This document shows, one piece after another, positions 1 through 9,484 of a stretch of DNA of 64,000 nt; the stretch's first letter is position 1; every line of letters begins with the position of its first letter. The notes beneath the pieces were generated by a model that had not been told where the DNA came from, did no database searches, and saw only the letters and a list, made by a program, of their open reading frames with translations. The stretch comes from Vibrio ponticus. GTDB taxonomy: Bacteria; Pseudomonadota; Gammaproteobacteria; Enterobacterales; Vibrionaceae. The stretch is taken from assembly GCF_009938225.1 (NCBI RefSeq), contig NZ_AP019657.1, positions 1,488,001-1,552,000 on the forward strand, read 5' to 3'. The position numbers were made by a program, and so were the translations under genes.

Positions 1-1153
1 GTAAGGCATCGTAAAGCTCGTTATCGCCTAGTACACCGACCACGGTTTGCTTTTCAACCAACACCAAAGGCTGATCGGTTCGTTGCTTAAGCTCTATCGC
101 CTCACGCATACTGATTTCCGGATCTACTAACACCACACTACTCTGCTCGATTGATTCGAGCTCTGCTGCCTGTTGTGACCAATCAACCAAAGATCTATTG
201 TTATCTAACAGTGCAATCTGATCATTGTGGTTGTCGACCCACAATTGCTGCTTCTCGCAAATCAGCAACTTGTCCTCATTGGTTTGCAGCTCATCGCGGG
301 CTTGCATTAATGAGCGACCTTTAAGCACATTAAGTGGATTGGTATGCGCGACAAAATCTTTTACATAGTCATTTTCCGGCTCCAGAATAATCTGCTCCGG
401 CTTACCATGTTGAATCAATTTACCTGATTCCATGATGGCGATGTTGTTGCCAATTTTTAATGCTTCATCTAAATCATGGCTAACAAACAAAATGGTCTTA
501 TTGAGCTGTTTTTGCAGTTGAATCAATTCGTCTTGTAACTGAGTACGGATCAATGGATCCAGCGCTGAAAATGGTTCATCCATCAATAGAATGTCACTGT
601 CCATGGCAAAGGCGCGCGCGAGACCGACACGCTGCTGCATGCCGCCAGATAGCTCGTGCGGAAATTTATCTTCCCATTCTGCTAGCCCTACCATCTCCAG
701 TTGCTCACGCGCTTTTTGGCGGCGCTGCTGTTTTGGCATTCCCTGCATTTCAAGCCCAAATGCCACATTGTCAATCACCGTAAGCCAAGGCATTAACGCG
801 AACTTTTGGAACACCATCGACACACGATGAGTGCGTAAGTGGCGCAGTGTTGACTCGTCACACCCCAAGAGCTCAACCATCTGGTCGCCATCTTTAATTT
901 TTAGCGAGCCCCGAGAAATTTCATTTAGGCCATTCACTGCTCGCAACAAACTCGATTTACCCGAGCCTGATAAACCCATCAAAACGCAGATTTCACCTTG
1001 TTTAATCGACAGTGACACGTTATCAACGCCAACCACTTGTCCAGTTTGATCAATAATCTCTTGGCGACTATTACCTGCATCTAACAGTGATAGTGCTTTC
1101 TCTTGCTCACTGCCGAACACCACATCGAGGTTTTCAATTGTAATTGCGTCCAT
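1..1153 (-). CDS. choV: Choline/betaine ABC transporter ATP-binding protein, C-terminus cut by window edge
   Basis: ATPase of a quaternary-amine (choline or glycine betaine) ABC importer, on the inner face of the cytoplasmic membrane; also called proV in Vibrio. About 384 codons are visible. The Walker A GLSGSGKS lies at residues 60-67, the signature LSGGMQQR and the Walker B ILLMDEP follow, and after residue 270 comes the CBS-like tail usual in ProV/OpuAA proteins. The ATG at 1153 ends one base before the choW stop, so the two are translated together. It is the last gene of betI-betB-betA-choX-choW-choV. The frame is still open at base 1, so the stop lies outside the window. Confidence 0.93.
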   Translation of the reverse strand, partial: MDAITIENLDVVFGSEQEKALSLLDAGNSRQEIIDQTGQVVGVDNVSLSIKQGEICVLMGLSGSGKSSLLRAVNGLNEISRGSLKIKDGDQMVELLGCDESTLRHLRTHRVSMVFQKFALMPWLTVIDNVAFGLEMQGMPKQQRRQKAREQLEMVGLAEWEDKFPHELSGGMQQRVGLARAFAMDSDILLMDEPFSALDPLIRTQLQDELIQLQKQLNKTILFVSHDLDEALKIGNNIAIMESGKLIQHGKPEQIILEPENDYVKDFVAHTNPLNVLKGRSLMQARDELQTNEDKLLICEKQQLWVDNHNDQIALLDNNRSLVDWSQQAAELESIEQSSVVLVDPEISMREAIELKQRTDQPLVLVEKQTVVGVLGDNELYDAL

Positions 1154-1154
1154 G

Positions 1155-1997
1155 TTACGCCTCCTTCTGATTTGGTGCTTTACACAAACGGTCAAGAATG
1201 ATCGCCACCAATACAATCGCCAATCCTGCTTCAAAACCTTGCGAGATATTTACCGTGTTAAGTGCACGAACGACTGGCTTACCTAGGCCATCCGCACCCA
1301 CTAGCGCCGCGATGACCACCATAGATAGCGATAACATGATGCACTGTGTCACCCCCGCCATGATGCTTGGCAGCGCAGCAGGCAATTCCACCTTAAACAG
1401 CAACTTCATCCGGCTTGCGCCAAATGCTTTACCTGCTTCAATCAGCTCTTCCGGCACTTTAGTAATGCCCAAATAAGTCAGGCGTATTGGCGCGGCAATG
1501 GCAAAGATGATGGTCGAGATCAGCCCAGGCACAATACCTAAGCCGAACAGAACCAGTGTTGGAATCAAGTAAACGAAGGTCGGAACGGTTTGCATTAAAT
1601 CAAGGATCGGTCTTAACAAGGTGTAAAGCCAAGGACGATGCGCAGCCATAATGCCTACTGGAACGCCAATTAATACGGAAATCGTTGTCGCCGCAAATAC
1701 GAGGACAAAGGTTTCCAGCATTTCTTGCCAGTAGCCTAAATTTAAAATCGTCAGCAAAGCAACCACCACAAACAATACCAATGGTATGCTTCGGTGTAGC
1801 AACCAAGCCAAAGTGGCAGTAATTAAAATCGGTAGTGCTGGTGGCATCCACTTAAATACATCCACAACGAACAGAATAATACCTTCTAAAAAGAAGGAAA
1901 CTGCGTCAAATAAGCCTGCGGCGTTAAGTGTTAACCAATCAACACCTGTTTCCATCCATTCACCCAACGGAATTTTGTTGTCCGTAATAAATTTCAC
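1155..1997 (-). CDS. choW: Choline/betaine ABC transporter permease
   Basis: Membrane permease of the choline/betaine importer (ProW/ChoW family, BPD_transp_1 fold). The 280-residue protein has an N-terminal amphipathic stretch, then about six hydrophobic helices. The EAA-type loop near residues 188-200 (EAGKAFGASRMKLLFKVELP) is the ATPase contact. It sits between the binding-protein gene choX (59 bases upstream) and choV (adjacent downstream). Its length fits the ChoW type rather than the longer E. coli ProW, which has an extended N-terminus. Family is secure; choice of choline over betaine as substrate comes only from the bet genes in the same operon. Confidence 0.93.
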   Translation of the reverse strand: MKFITDNKIPLGEWMETGVDWLTLNAAGLFDAVSFFLEGIILFVVDVFKWMPPALPILITATLAWLLHRSIPLVLFVVVALLTILNLGYWQEMLETFVLVFAATTISVLIGVPVGIMAAHRPWLYTLLRPILDLMQTVPTFVYLIPTLVLFGLGIVPGLISTIIFAIAAPIRLTYLGITKVPEELIEAGKAFGASRMKLLFKVELPAALPSIMAGVTQCIMLSLSMVVIAALVGADGLGKPVVRALNTVNISQGFEAGLAIVLVAIILDRLCKAPNQKEA

Positions 1998-2055
1998 AAT
2001 AAATCCTTTGCGTTTTTATGATGAGCGCTAGCTAACTAACGCTCTTAAATACAAG

Positions 2056-2994
2056 TTATGCTTTTGAATTTAGGTAGCTTGTAACCGCTTGAGTCGCATC
2101 CTTGCCTTCTAGCGTAGTCACGCCTTTCAGCCATGCTTCGATTTGTGCTGGGTTAGCCTTTAACCATTCTTGAGCCGCGTGCGCAGGCTTTTGTTTTTGG
2201 TTAAGAATCGCTTCCATTAGCTGGTTTTCCATCTCAAGGCTAAACTCGAGATTTTGAAGAAGTTGCCCAACGTTTTGACATTCATTGATGTAGTTAGCAC
2301 GTACGTTAGTGTATACATTCGCCCCACCATAATTTGGACCGAAGAAATCATCACCACCGGCTAAGTATTCCATTTCAACATTACTGTTCATTGGGTGCGG
2401 CGCCCAACCAAGGTAGACGATCCATTGATCACGGCGCACAGCTCGAGATACCTGCGACACCATCCCCGCTTCGCTAGACTCTACTAAACTAAAATCTTTC
2501 AGCCCGAATGCATCGCTATCAATCATCGATTGAATTAAACGGTTGCCGTCATTACCTGGCTCGATGCCGTAAATACGGTCTTTGAATTTGTCGGCATGTT
2601 TGGCAAGATCGGCGAAGTTTTTCACTCCCGCGTCAAAAACATATTTAGGCACTGCTAAAGTGTATTTCGCCCCTTCTAAGTTGGCACGCACAGTTTCAAC
2701 GGTGCCCGCTTGACGATACTTTGCAATGTCCCCTTCCATGGTTGGCATCCAGTTACCCAAAAATACGTCGATATCACCATTCGCCATTGAAGAGTAGGTT
2801 ACCGGAACAGAGAGCAAATCGGTTTTAGTTTGGTAGCCCAAGCCTTTTAGAATTTCGCTAGTTACCGCTGTTGTCGCAGTGATGTCTGTCCAACCGACAT
2901 CCGCAAAACGAACGGTTTCACATTGGTTTGCGGATGCACCAGCAGCAAAAGTTGAAAGTGCGACAGTTGAGAGCAGTTTTGTCATCGTAGACAT
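2056..2994 (-). CDS. choX: Choline-binding periplasmic protein of the ABC importer
   Basis: Periplasmic substrate-binding protein (OpuAC fold) that captures choline or betaine and delivers it to ChoW. The 312-residue product begins with a signal peptide of about 22 residues ending ASA, followed by NQCETVRFADVGWTDITATT, typical of the ChoX/ProX start. Aromatic residues for the cation-pi box are present (WTD near residue 35, LGNWMP near 80, YLGWAPHP near 195). The first ATG is preceded by AAGGAATAAAAA, which gives a ribosome site. It lies 34 bases after betA. Coupling to betBA points to choline as the cargo. Confidence 0.92.
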   Translation of the reverse strand: MSTMTKLLSTVALSTFAAGASANQCETVRFADVGWTDITATTAVTSEILKGLGYQTKTDLLSVPVTYSSMANGDIDVFLGNWMPTMEGDIAKYRQAGTVETVRANLEGAKYTLAVPKYVFDAGVKNFADLAKHADKFKDRIYGIEPGNDGNRLIQSMIDSDAFGLKDFSLVESSEAGMVSQVSRAVRRDQWIVYLGWAPHPMNSNVEMEYLAGGDDFFGPNYGGANVYTNVRANYINECQNVGQLLQNLEFSLEMENQLMEAILNQKQKPAHAAQEWLKANPAQIEAWLKGVTTLEGKDATQAVTSYLNSKA

Positions 2995-3028
2995 TTTTTA
3001 TTCCTTGTATTTGTTACTAACTTTCTAT

Positions 3029-4729
3029 TTAAGCGAGAGAATCCAACTCTCTTTTTGGTGGATGCATGCGCTGCATCTCTTGCCAATTTGGTGCTATCCA
3101 AACTGGAGTATCTTGTGATAATTGGAGAGGTTTACCCAAGATCAAATCCGCTGCACGCTCGGCGACCATAATGGTTGGTGCATTCAAGTTGCCATTGGGA
3201 ATGGTTGGGAATATCGAAGAGTCGACCACGCGCAGTGCATCAATGCCTCTCACTCGGCACTGCTCATCAAGTACTGCAAGCGGATCATCGTCTGCGCCCA
3301 TTTTGCAGGTACAAGAAGGATGATAAGCACTCTCTACGTTTTGTTTTACCCACGCATCAATCGCATCGTCACTGGTAATGTCAACTCCCGGCTGAATCTC
3401 ATCACCACGAAACGCATCCATCGCTGGTTGCGAGAGAATTTCACGCGTTAAACGAATACAGTCGCGCCAATCTTGCTTATCTTGATCGGTAGAAATGTAG
3501 TTAAACTCAATTCTTGGCTTATCCGTTGGATCATTGGAAATGATCTCTACACTACCGCGACTTTCTGGCTTATTGGGTCCAACATGCACTTGGAAGCCGT
3601 GACCATCAAATGCGGCTTGACCGTCATAGCGCATCGCTGCTGGCAAAAAGTGGTACTGGATATTTGGCCATTTCACACCTTTGCGAGAGCGAATAAACGC
3701 ACATGACTCAAAGTGATTGGTCGCGCCAAGCCCTTTGCGAGTCAGAACCCACTCTGTACCAATCAATCCTTTACTGATCAAACCCAGTTTGCTGTTAAGC
3801 GTGATAGGTTGCTTACAATGGTATTGAAAATAGATTTCTAGGTGATCTTGAAGGTTGCGACCCACGCCTGCTAAATCATGGATAACACTGACACCCGCAT
3901 TTTCGAGCACCTGACGAGGACCAATACCAGAAAGCTGCAACAGTTGCGGCGAACCAATCGAACCCGCACTGGAAACCACTTCTTTATTTGCTAAATATGT
4001 TTTCTGTTTACCTGACTTAGAGAGCACAACACCGACCGCAGACTTGTTTTCCAGTAGAATTTTTTCCACCGTCACTTTCTTAATCAGCTTAAAGTTGCTG
4101 CGCTTTATGGCTCGGCTTAAATAGGCGTTTGAAGTCGAAGCGCGCACTCCGTTATCAACCGTCATATGCATCGGACCAAAGCCCTCTTGCTGATAACCGT
4201 TATAGTCTTGGCTTTGTGGATACCCCGCTTCTTTACCTGCATCAATAAACGCTTGATAGAGAGGGTTAAGGCTCATGTCGTTACCGTTGCAAGTACCAAC
4301 GGGACCAGAGTCACCACGGTATTTATCTCCCCCACCGACCCAATTTTCGGCACGTTTAAAATACGGCAAACAGTTTTGATAATTCCAGCCTTTTGCGCCA
4401 TGTTGCTCCCACTCATCAAAATCACAAGCATGACCGCGGACATAAACCATGCCGTTAATCGACGAACTGCCACCCAGCACTTTGCCACGAGGACAATGGA
4501 GTTGGCGATCATCAAGCCCTTGCTCCGCGACTGTCTCAAACTGCCATGCATACTTATCGCTGTTCATCGGATAAGAAAGCGCGGTTGGCATTTGAATGAA
4601 AATACTTTTATCGCTCCCGCCTGCTTCAATCAGCAGCACTTGGTAGTTACCGCAAGCACTCAGGCGATCAGCCAATACACAACCTGCAGAGCCAGCACCG
4701 ATGATGATATAGTCATATTGTTTTTGCAT
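3029..4729 (-). CDS. betA: Choline dehydrogenase
   Basis: FAD-dependent GMC oxidoreductase that oxidises choline to betaine aldehyde, the first step of glycine betaine synthesis, normally membrane-associated. Residues 7-24 carry the dinucleotide-binding motif [19 protein letters not shown] signature 1 is seen around [19 protein letters not shown] and signature 2 around [17 protein letters not shown]. The catalytic His is in [12 protein letters not shown] and the partner Asn in [15 protein letters not shown]. Length 566 aa against about 556 in E. coli. It follows betB after 18 bases and precedes choX. Its product is passed to BetB. Confidence 0.97.
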   Translation of the reverse strand: MQKQYDYIIIGAGSAGCVLADRLSACGNYQVLLIEAGGSDKSIFIQMPTALSYPMNSDKYAWQFETVAEQGLDDRQLHCPRGKVLGGSSSINGMVYVRGHACDFDEWEQHGAKGWNYQNCLPYFKRAENWVGGGDKYRGDSGPVGTCNGNDMSLNPLYQAFIDAGKEAGYPQSQDYNGYQQEGFGPMHMTVDNGVRASTSNAYLSRAIKRSNFKLIKKVTVEKILLENKSAVGVVLSKSGKQKTYLANKEVVSSAGSIGSPQLLQLSGIGPRQVLENAGVSVIHDLAGVGRNLQDHLEIYFQYHCKQPITLNSKLGLISKGLIGTEWVLTRKGLGATNHFESCAFIRSRKGVKWPNIQYHFLPAAMRYDGQAAFDGHGFQVHVGPNKPESRGSVEIISNDPTDKPRIEFNYISTDQDKQDWRDCIRLTREILSQPAMDAFRGDEIQPGVDITSDDAIDAWVKQNVESAYHPSCTCKMGADDDPLAVLDEQCRVRGIDALRVVDSSIFPTIPNGNLNAPTIMVAERAADLILGKPLQLSQDTPVWIAPNWQEMQRMHPPKRELDSLA

Positions 4730-4747
4730 ATCAGACTCCTCGGTTTT

Positions 4748-6208
4748 TTAGGCGTAAGGGCTTACAAAATCACCCAACTCCACCAACACGCTCTTGGTTT
4801 GGGTATAGTGTTTGAGAGTTTCGATGCCATTTTCACGCCCGATACCCGAGAGTTTGTAGCCGCCTACAGGCATCTCTGCTGGGGAGTCTCCCCAGGTATT
4901 GATCCAGCAGATCCCCGCTTGAAGCTGGTGAATAACCCGATGCGCCCTTGAAAGGTTTTGAGTAAATACCCCCGCCGCTAAACCATAATCCGTATTGTTA
5001 GCACGAGCGATAACCTCATCTTCGTCAGTAAACGTCATCACAGACATCACTGGTCCAAAGATTTCCTGGTTAACATGTGCCATTGATTCATCACAATCCA
5101 CAAACACGGTCGGCGCGACAAAGTTGCCTTTCGCAAGCTCGCCAGTTGTGATTTTGTTGCCGCCTATCAAAAGTGATGCGCCACTTTGTTTCGCGGCTTC
5201 AATCGAACTCAATACCTTCTGTTCGTGTTGCTTAGAAATCAGCGCGCCAATTTGCGTCTCAGGGTTAAGCGGATCGCCGATGATCAGTTTCTCAGTGCGC
5301 TGCTTGAGCTGTTCAATAAAGCTAGGGTAAAGATCTTGATGAACATAAACCCGCGTTCCGTGAGTACAGACTTCGCCTTGAGTGTAAAAATTCGCCACCA
5401 TTGCCGCCGAAACGGCCTGCTCAAGTGGTGCGTCAGCAAAGATAATCAGCGGTGATTTTCCGCCGAGTTCCATCGTGACTTGTTTGAGCGTCGCGGCACT
5501 ATCGCGCATCACCGCTTTACCTGTGCCCGTTTCACCGGTGAAGGAAACCTTTGCAATTTCGGGATGAGCAGTCAGCATCTGGCCGACGCGCGCATCACCT
5601 TGCACCACATTAAACACACCATCAGGCACACCGGCTTCACTGTATATTTCCGCGAGCTTGAGTGCGGTCAAAGGCGTTTCTTCTGAAGGTTTAAAAATCA
5701 TCACATTGCCCGCAGCCAATGCCGGAGCAGATTTCCACATCGCAATCTGAATTGGGTAATTCCAAGCGCCTATACCGGCACAAATGCCCAGTGGCTCTCT
5801 TCTGGTATAGAAAAACTGTGATTCACTAAGCGGCTGCTGTGCGCCTTGAAGACTTGGAGCTAAGCCAGCAAAGTATTCGATAACATCAGCCCCAGTTGCG
5901 ATATCAACTTCAATGGCTTCTTGAATTGGTTTACCTGTATCAAGAACTTCTAATTCGGCAAGTTCGTCATTACGTTCACGCAGTATTGCTACTACTTTAA
6001 GCAAAATACGACTGCGCTCTGTTGCGCTCATCGCTGACCATTGTTGAAAGCCTCTCTTGGCAGTCTCAATCGCGAACTCCAGTACCTGTTGGTCTGCTTG
6101 CTGTACCTGAGCTAAAAGCTCATTATTGGCTGGGTTGTAAGTAGTGAAATACTCCTCAGATTGACCAAAGTGCATCCCACCATTGATATAGTGTGATTTG
6201 ATATCCAT
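4748..6208 (-). CDS. betB: Betaine aldehyde dehydrogenase
   Basis: NAD(P)-dependent aldehyde dehydrogenase that converts betaine aldehyde to the osmoprotectant glycine betaine in the cytoplasm. The 486-residue protein is full length for BetB. Visible motifs are the cofactor-binding [11 protein letters not shown], the catalytic Glu in [10 protein letters not shown] and the nucleophilic Cys in [14 protein letters not shown]. The conserved [12 protein letters not shown] stands near the C-terminus. It lies 16 bases downstream of betI and 18 upstream of betA, so the genes form one transcript. The context separates it from generic ALDHs. Confidence 0.96.
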   Translation of the reverse strand: MDIKSHYINGGMHFGQSEEYFTTYNPANNELLAQVQQADQQVLEFAIETAKRGFQQWSAMSATERSRILLKVVAILRERNDELAELEVLDTGKPIQEAIEVDIATGADVIEYFAGLAPSLQGAQQPLSESQFFYTRREPLGICAGIGAWNYPIQIAMWKSAPALAAGNVMIFKPSEETPLTALKLAEIYSEAGVPDGVFNVVQGDARVGQMLTAHPEIAKVSFTGETGTGKAVMRDSAATLKQVTMELGGKSPLIIFADAPLEQAVSAAMVANFYTQGEVCTHGTRVYVHQDLYPSFIEQLKQRTEKLIIGDPLNPETQIGALISKQHEQKVLSSIEAAKQSGASLLIGGNKITTGELAKGNFVAPTVFVDCDESMAHVNQEIFGPVMSVMTFTDEDEVIARANNTDYGLAAGVFTQNLSRAHRVIHQLQAGICWINTWGDSPAEMPVGGYKLSGIGRENGIETLKHYTQTKSVLVELGDFVSPYA

Positions 6209-6224
6209 TTGAAGTGGTGACTCT

Positions 6225-6821
6225 TTATTGTTTGGTATAAAAGGTAATTTGCTTATCTAGATAATCATTGATGATGACGCGTGCTTGTTCCGCATCGATA
6301 CCTTCGGGGTTGAGCGTCCCACGAAGCCAAATACCATCGATAAGTGAAGCGATACCATGAGCGACCAATTCGGCTTGCTCATGGCTGAACATCGCTTTGA
6401 GTTCAATTTTAAGATGGGAAAGCAGACGTTTTTCATTGACGCGCTGTAGGCGCTTAAGTTGTTCGTCATGCATTGAATAAGACCAAAACGCTAGCCAAGT
6501 TTTCGCCACTTGGTTTTCTGCTTGATAACCGACAAAGTTACCGTCAACGATGGCATTGATTCTTTGATAGTGGGCATCCTTTGGCAATTGCTGCAATTTC
6601 TGCGTAATCGAAGATGAAAGTTGCCTTAAGATTTCTCGCATGGTTTCTTCAAGTAGACCATGCTTACCACCAAAATAGTGATTAATGATCCCTGTCGATA
6701 CACCCGCTTCTTTACTGATCAATGAAATACTTGCGGCATGTAAACCCACACGATCAATCACCGACATAGTCGCATTAACAAGCTGTGGTTTCCTGATTTG
6801 TGGCATCCCTACCTTGGGCAT
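6225..6821 (-). CDS. betI: TetR-family repressor of the choline operon
   Basis: BetI represses the bet genes and is relieved by choline. The 198-aa protein has an N-terminal TetR helix-turn-helix (about residues 25-60; [20 protein letters not shown]) and an all-helical ligand domain. It is the first gene of the minus-strand operon, so it controls its own transcription. The start ATG at 6821 is preceded by AACAAGGATGCAAA, a good ribosome site; an in-frame ATG a little downstream (MPQIRK) is also possible. Length agrees with E. coli BetI (about 195 aa). Confidence 0.95.
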   Translation of the reverse strand: MPKVGMPQIRKPQLVNATMSVIDRVGLHAASISLISKEAGVSTGIINHYFGGKHGLLEETMREILRQLSSSITQKLQQLPKDAHYQRINAIVDGNFVGYQAENQVAKTWLAFWSYSMHDEQLKRLQRVNEKRLLSHLKIELKAMFSHEQAELVAHGIASLIDGIWLRGTLNPEGIDAEQARVIINDYLDKQITFYTKQ

Positions 6822-6841
6822 TTTGCATCCTTGTTATTTTT

Positions 6842-6864
6842 AATTGAACGATTAGTTAAATATA
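6842..6864 (-). promoter_or_regulatory. Possible BetI operator in the bet leader
   Basis: The 25-60 bases upstream of betI contain ATTGAACGATTAGTTAAAT, an imperfect dyad that recalls the ATTGAACG half-site of BetI operators. The match is only partial on the second half. It is placed here because of position and half-site similarity only. Confidence 0.3.
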
Positions 6865-7345
6865 AGATGCCTTATTTTTAATTAGAACTCAAATCATTTA
6901 TAGCGAAATGTATCTTACTTCATGGTTTTCCAAGAGGTTCTAACTTGAGCAGCGAAAGAATTATTGCAGCAATTATCGCGTGAACACCTGGCTCAACACG
7001 CCAATAAATCATCAACAAAACAGTAACTTAAGGCGATGGCGTAGAGATGTTAAATTAGAGTCATTACTGATAGGTTTGTGGTTATCATTTTGTCAGAGCA
7101 AGGAATACATTTAGCACTCTAAACATTAAGATTAACAAGAATGTTAACAACTCACCGGTAAAATATTGATACCGTAAAGCGACGGAGGCTAAGCAACAAA
7201 GACAAATTGAGAGATAAGATAGTAAGCAAAGCAGATTACTGAGAACAAGAAACATCAGTAAGAACGAAGCAGATAAGTTAGAACCAAATGGCTGCTTTCG
7301 CAGCCAAGATGCCATTTTAGAATTTACGTTTTCCAGAAAGAGGCT
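6865..7345. other. Gap between betI and the TSUP gene; no convincing gene
   Basis: About 480 bases. The betI side is AT-rich and must hold the bet promoter. The other half carries a repeat-like stretch (7080-7315, listed separately) with a perfect GGCTGC-tttc-GCAGCC hairpin at 7290-7305. No ORF here has a ribosome site and a recognisable protein family. Confidence 0.5.
7080..7315 (-). repeat. Probable dispersed Vibrio repeat with a 76-codon open frame
   Basis: On the minus strand the segment stays open for 76 codons (7085-7315), giving a Leu/Cys-rich, membrane-like peptide containing FGSNLSASFLLMFLVLSNLL. I recall similar peptides annotated as scattered hypothetical proteins in many Vibrio genomes at unrelated sites, which suggests a multicopy DNA element rather than a gene. 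That recollection was not checked. The boundaries are approximate, and a 16-base perfect hairpin sits at the 7290-7305 end. No second copy was noticed in this window. Confidence 0.35.
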
Positions 7346-8155
7346 TTAAGCCAATGTCATGTTGGCTGCCATAACAACCAACAGAGCGGCAAAAATCTTT
7401 TTAATTGTCGCAACCGGCAAGTGATTGGTCGCTTTCGCCCCCAGCGGAGCGGTAAACCACGAAGTGCTGACAATGCCTAGCAGGGCTGGCAGATAAACAA
7501 ATCCAGCAAATCCGTCATTTAGTGAGAAATAACCAACACCAGAACTGACATAGCCGATTGAGCCAAACAAAGCGATAACAATGCCACAAACAGAGGCACA
7601 ACCGATGGCCTTTTTAATATCAATCGAGAAAAACGTTAGTAGCGGCACCAACAAGGCTCCACCACCGATACCAATCATTGCAGAAAGCCCACCGGTAATT
7701 GTCGTGAAAGTGGTCAACACTCCTTTATTGGGAATTTCGCGTTGTTTTGGTGAGTCATTCTTGCTGCTAAAAAACATTTTCAATGCAATCAAGACAACGC
7801 TAACAGCAAACACGATGCGCACCACTTGTTCAGGCAGTAATGCGGCCATGAAGCCACTAATAAGCGCCCCAGCCGCCACACCAGTCATGATCCAAGGCGC
7901 TAAATCCCATGGCACATTACCATTTTTATGGTGAGCGATAGCTGAAGAGGTAGAGGTAAATAGAATCGATGCTAAAGATGTCGCAATCGCAACCACAACA
8001 ACCTGTCCCGCTGGCAACAGATCTAAATGCAGCAAAATCGCAGTTAATATTGGTACGATGACTAGCCCACCACCAATCCCTAATAGCCCGGCTAAAAAGC
8101 CTACACCGGCTCCCAGTAAAGCGCACAAAACAATTAGCAACATCATGTCACTCAT
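7346..8155 (-). CDS. TSUP-family (TauE/SafE) membrane exporter
   Basis: Predicted inner-membrane anion transporter of the sulfite exporter TauE/SafE family. The 269-aa protein has about eight hydrophobic segments and the two family repeats, each with a glycine-rich motif: GVGFLAGLLGIGGGLVIVPIL near residues 16-36 and GGLSAMIGIGGGALLVPLL near 154-172. The family moves sulfite, sulfoacetate or other small sulfur/carbon anions, and the substrate cannot be read from sequence. It is monocistronic on the minus strand and divergent from the methionine unit at 8482, so a link to sulfur metabolism is possible but only suggested. Confidence 0.88.
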   Translation of the reverse strand: MSDMMLLIVLCALLGAGVGFLAGLLGIGGGLVIVPILTAILLHLDLLPAGQVVVVAIATSLASILFTSTSSAIAHHKNGNVPWDLAPWIMTGVAAGALISGFMAALLPEQVVRIVFAVSVVLIALKMFFSSKNDSPKQREIPNKGVLTTFTTITGGLSAMIGIGGGALLVPLLTFFSIDIKKAIGCASVCGIVIALFGSIGYVSSGVGYFSLNDGFAGFVYLPALLGIVSTSWFTAPLGAKATNHLPVATIKKIFAALLVVMAANMTLA

Positions 8156-8481
8156 TCAATCATCCTCTTAAGTAGTGTTTATTTTAATTTGGTGCTGTAA
8201 CACGCTAAAAGCGACACAATATAGCGAACAATTAAATAACACTTCAATACAAACACACCATGAAAAATAATTCATATTGAGATTGAAGTAATACCATTAT
8301 CATTCGAGCAGTGAGAAACGTATAAATGCCCTATCTCGCTTACTTCATATAATTCATTGCTAGACACTAAAAATTTCAATATCAGCAATGAGCTCGAAAC
8401 TAGGACGCATGGACATTCATAGTCGCTAGTTTTAGTAAGGAATCAGTCAGCTCAATTCAGGAAATAGGATATCCGCTCAGC
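8156..8481. promoter_or_regulatory. Divergent control region between the TSUP gene and mesX
   Basis: This 326-base AT-rich region must contain both promoters. Two weak signals lie on the mesX side. ATGAAAAATAATTCAT at 8260-8275 resembles a MetR dyad (TGAA-TTCA) but with one base too many in the spacer. A GAC-repeat, CTAGGACGCATGGACATT, at 8400-8417 only loosely resembles MetJ boxes. Neither is convincing alone. Confidence 0.3.
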
Positions 8482-9459
8482 ATGAATAACGAATTTTCTT
8501 TTGCTATTAATAGCATTAGCTTTGATGAAAACTATCAGCCTGCTGATAGTACACGTATTACGACCAACTTTGCTAATTTAGCCAGAGGTGAGCAAAGACA
8601 ATCGAACCTACGTAATGCTCTCAAGATGATCAACAACAACTTCAATGCACTGGCAAATTGGGACAACCCGAACGGCAACCGCTATTCGCTAGAATTAGAA
8701 ATTATTTCTGTAGATATGGATATCGAAGCTGGTGCTGAGGCTTTTCCATCTATCGAGATTTTAAAAACTTATATTCTCGATCATAAAACAAACCAACGAA
8801 TTGAAGGGATTGCGGGAAATAACTTCTCTTCTTATGTACGTGATTATGACTTTAGTGTTCTATTACTCAATCATAATAAAAACCAAGACACATTTAGCGT
8901 ACCGAATAATTTTGGCGAACTGCATGGCAAACTGTTTAACTTGTTCATTAATTCGAGTACTTACAAGCAAAACTTTAATAAACCGCCAGTAATTTGCCTC
9001 AGCGTATCTGACAACAAAACGTATTATCGCACCGAGAATCAACATCCAATATTGGGGGTTGAATATCAACCTAATGAGTCTTCGCTAACTGAACAATACT
9101 TCCAAAAAATGGGGCTACAAGTACGTTACTTTATGCCACCAAACAGTGTTGCTCCATTTGCTTTCTATTTCACTGGCGATTTGCTCAATGATTACACTAA
9201 CCTGGAGTTGATCAGTACCATTAGCACCATGGAAACATTCCAAAAGATTTACCGACCAGAAATCTACAACGCGAATGCCGCTGCTGGTCAGTGCTACCAA
9301 CCGAATTTGAAAAACTTAGATCATTCACTCACTCAGATCGTCTACGACCGAGAAGAACGCAGCCGCTTAGCCATTGAACAAGGCAAGTTTGCCGAGCAGC
9401 ATTTCATTAAGCCGTATCAAGCCATTCTCGAACAATGGTCTGAGACTTACTCTTTATAA
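8482..9459 (+). CDS. mesX: DUF1852 protein, partner of the MesD methionine synthase
   Basis: The 325-aa soluble protein matches DUF1852, which is found almost only directly upstream of short MetE-like genes. In Acinetobacter the pair is known as MesX and MesD: MesX is an accessory protein that MesD needs to make methionine without folate, with oxygen involved. Features include an acidic, Asn-rich N-terminus (FSFAINSISFDENYQP) and an FYFTGDLLND segment near residue 225. No signal peptide or membrane helix is seen. A 25-base gap to the next gene, with GAGTGG nearby, indicates one operon. The naming depends on my recollection of that family. Confidence 0.85.
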   Translation: MNNEFSFAINSISFDENYQPADSTRITTNFANLARGEQRQSNLRNALKMINNNFNALANWDNPNGNRYSLELEIISVDMDIEAGAEAFPSIEILKTYILDHKTNQRIEGIAGNNFSSYVRDYDFSVLLLNHNKNQDTFSVPNNFGELHGKLFNLFINSSTYKQNFNKPPVICLSVSDNKTYYRTENQHPILGVEYQPNESSLTEQYFQKMGLQVRYFMPPNSVAPFAFYFTGDLLNDYTNLELISTISTMETFQKIYRPEIYNANAAAGQCYQPNLKNLDHSLTQIVYDREERSRLAIEQGKFAEQHFIKPYQAILEQWSETYSL

Positions 9460-9484
9460 CTAACCGAGTGGATTCTGAATTATT

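Noticed and set aside
4166..4951. Long plus-strand frame of 261 codons
   Set aside because: It lies antisense to betA and betB, which have full family motifs; composition is that of a shadow frame.
8400..8429. MetJ box array before mesX
   Set aside because: Only about half of the AGACGTCT bases match, so it is mentioned as weak sequence only.
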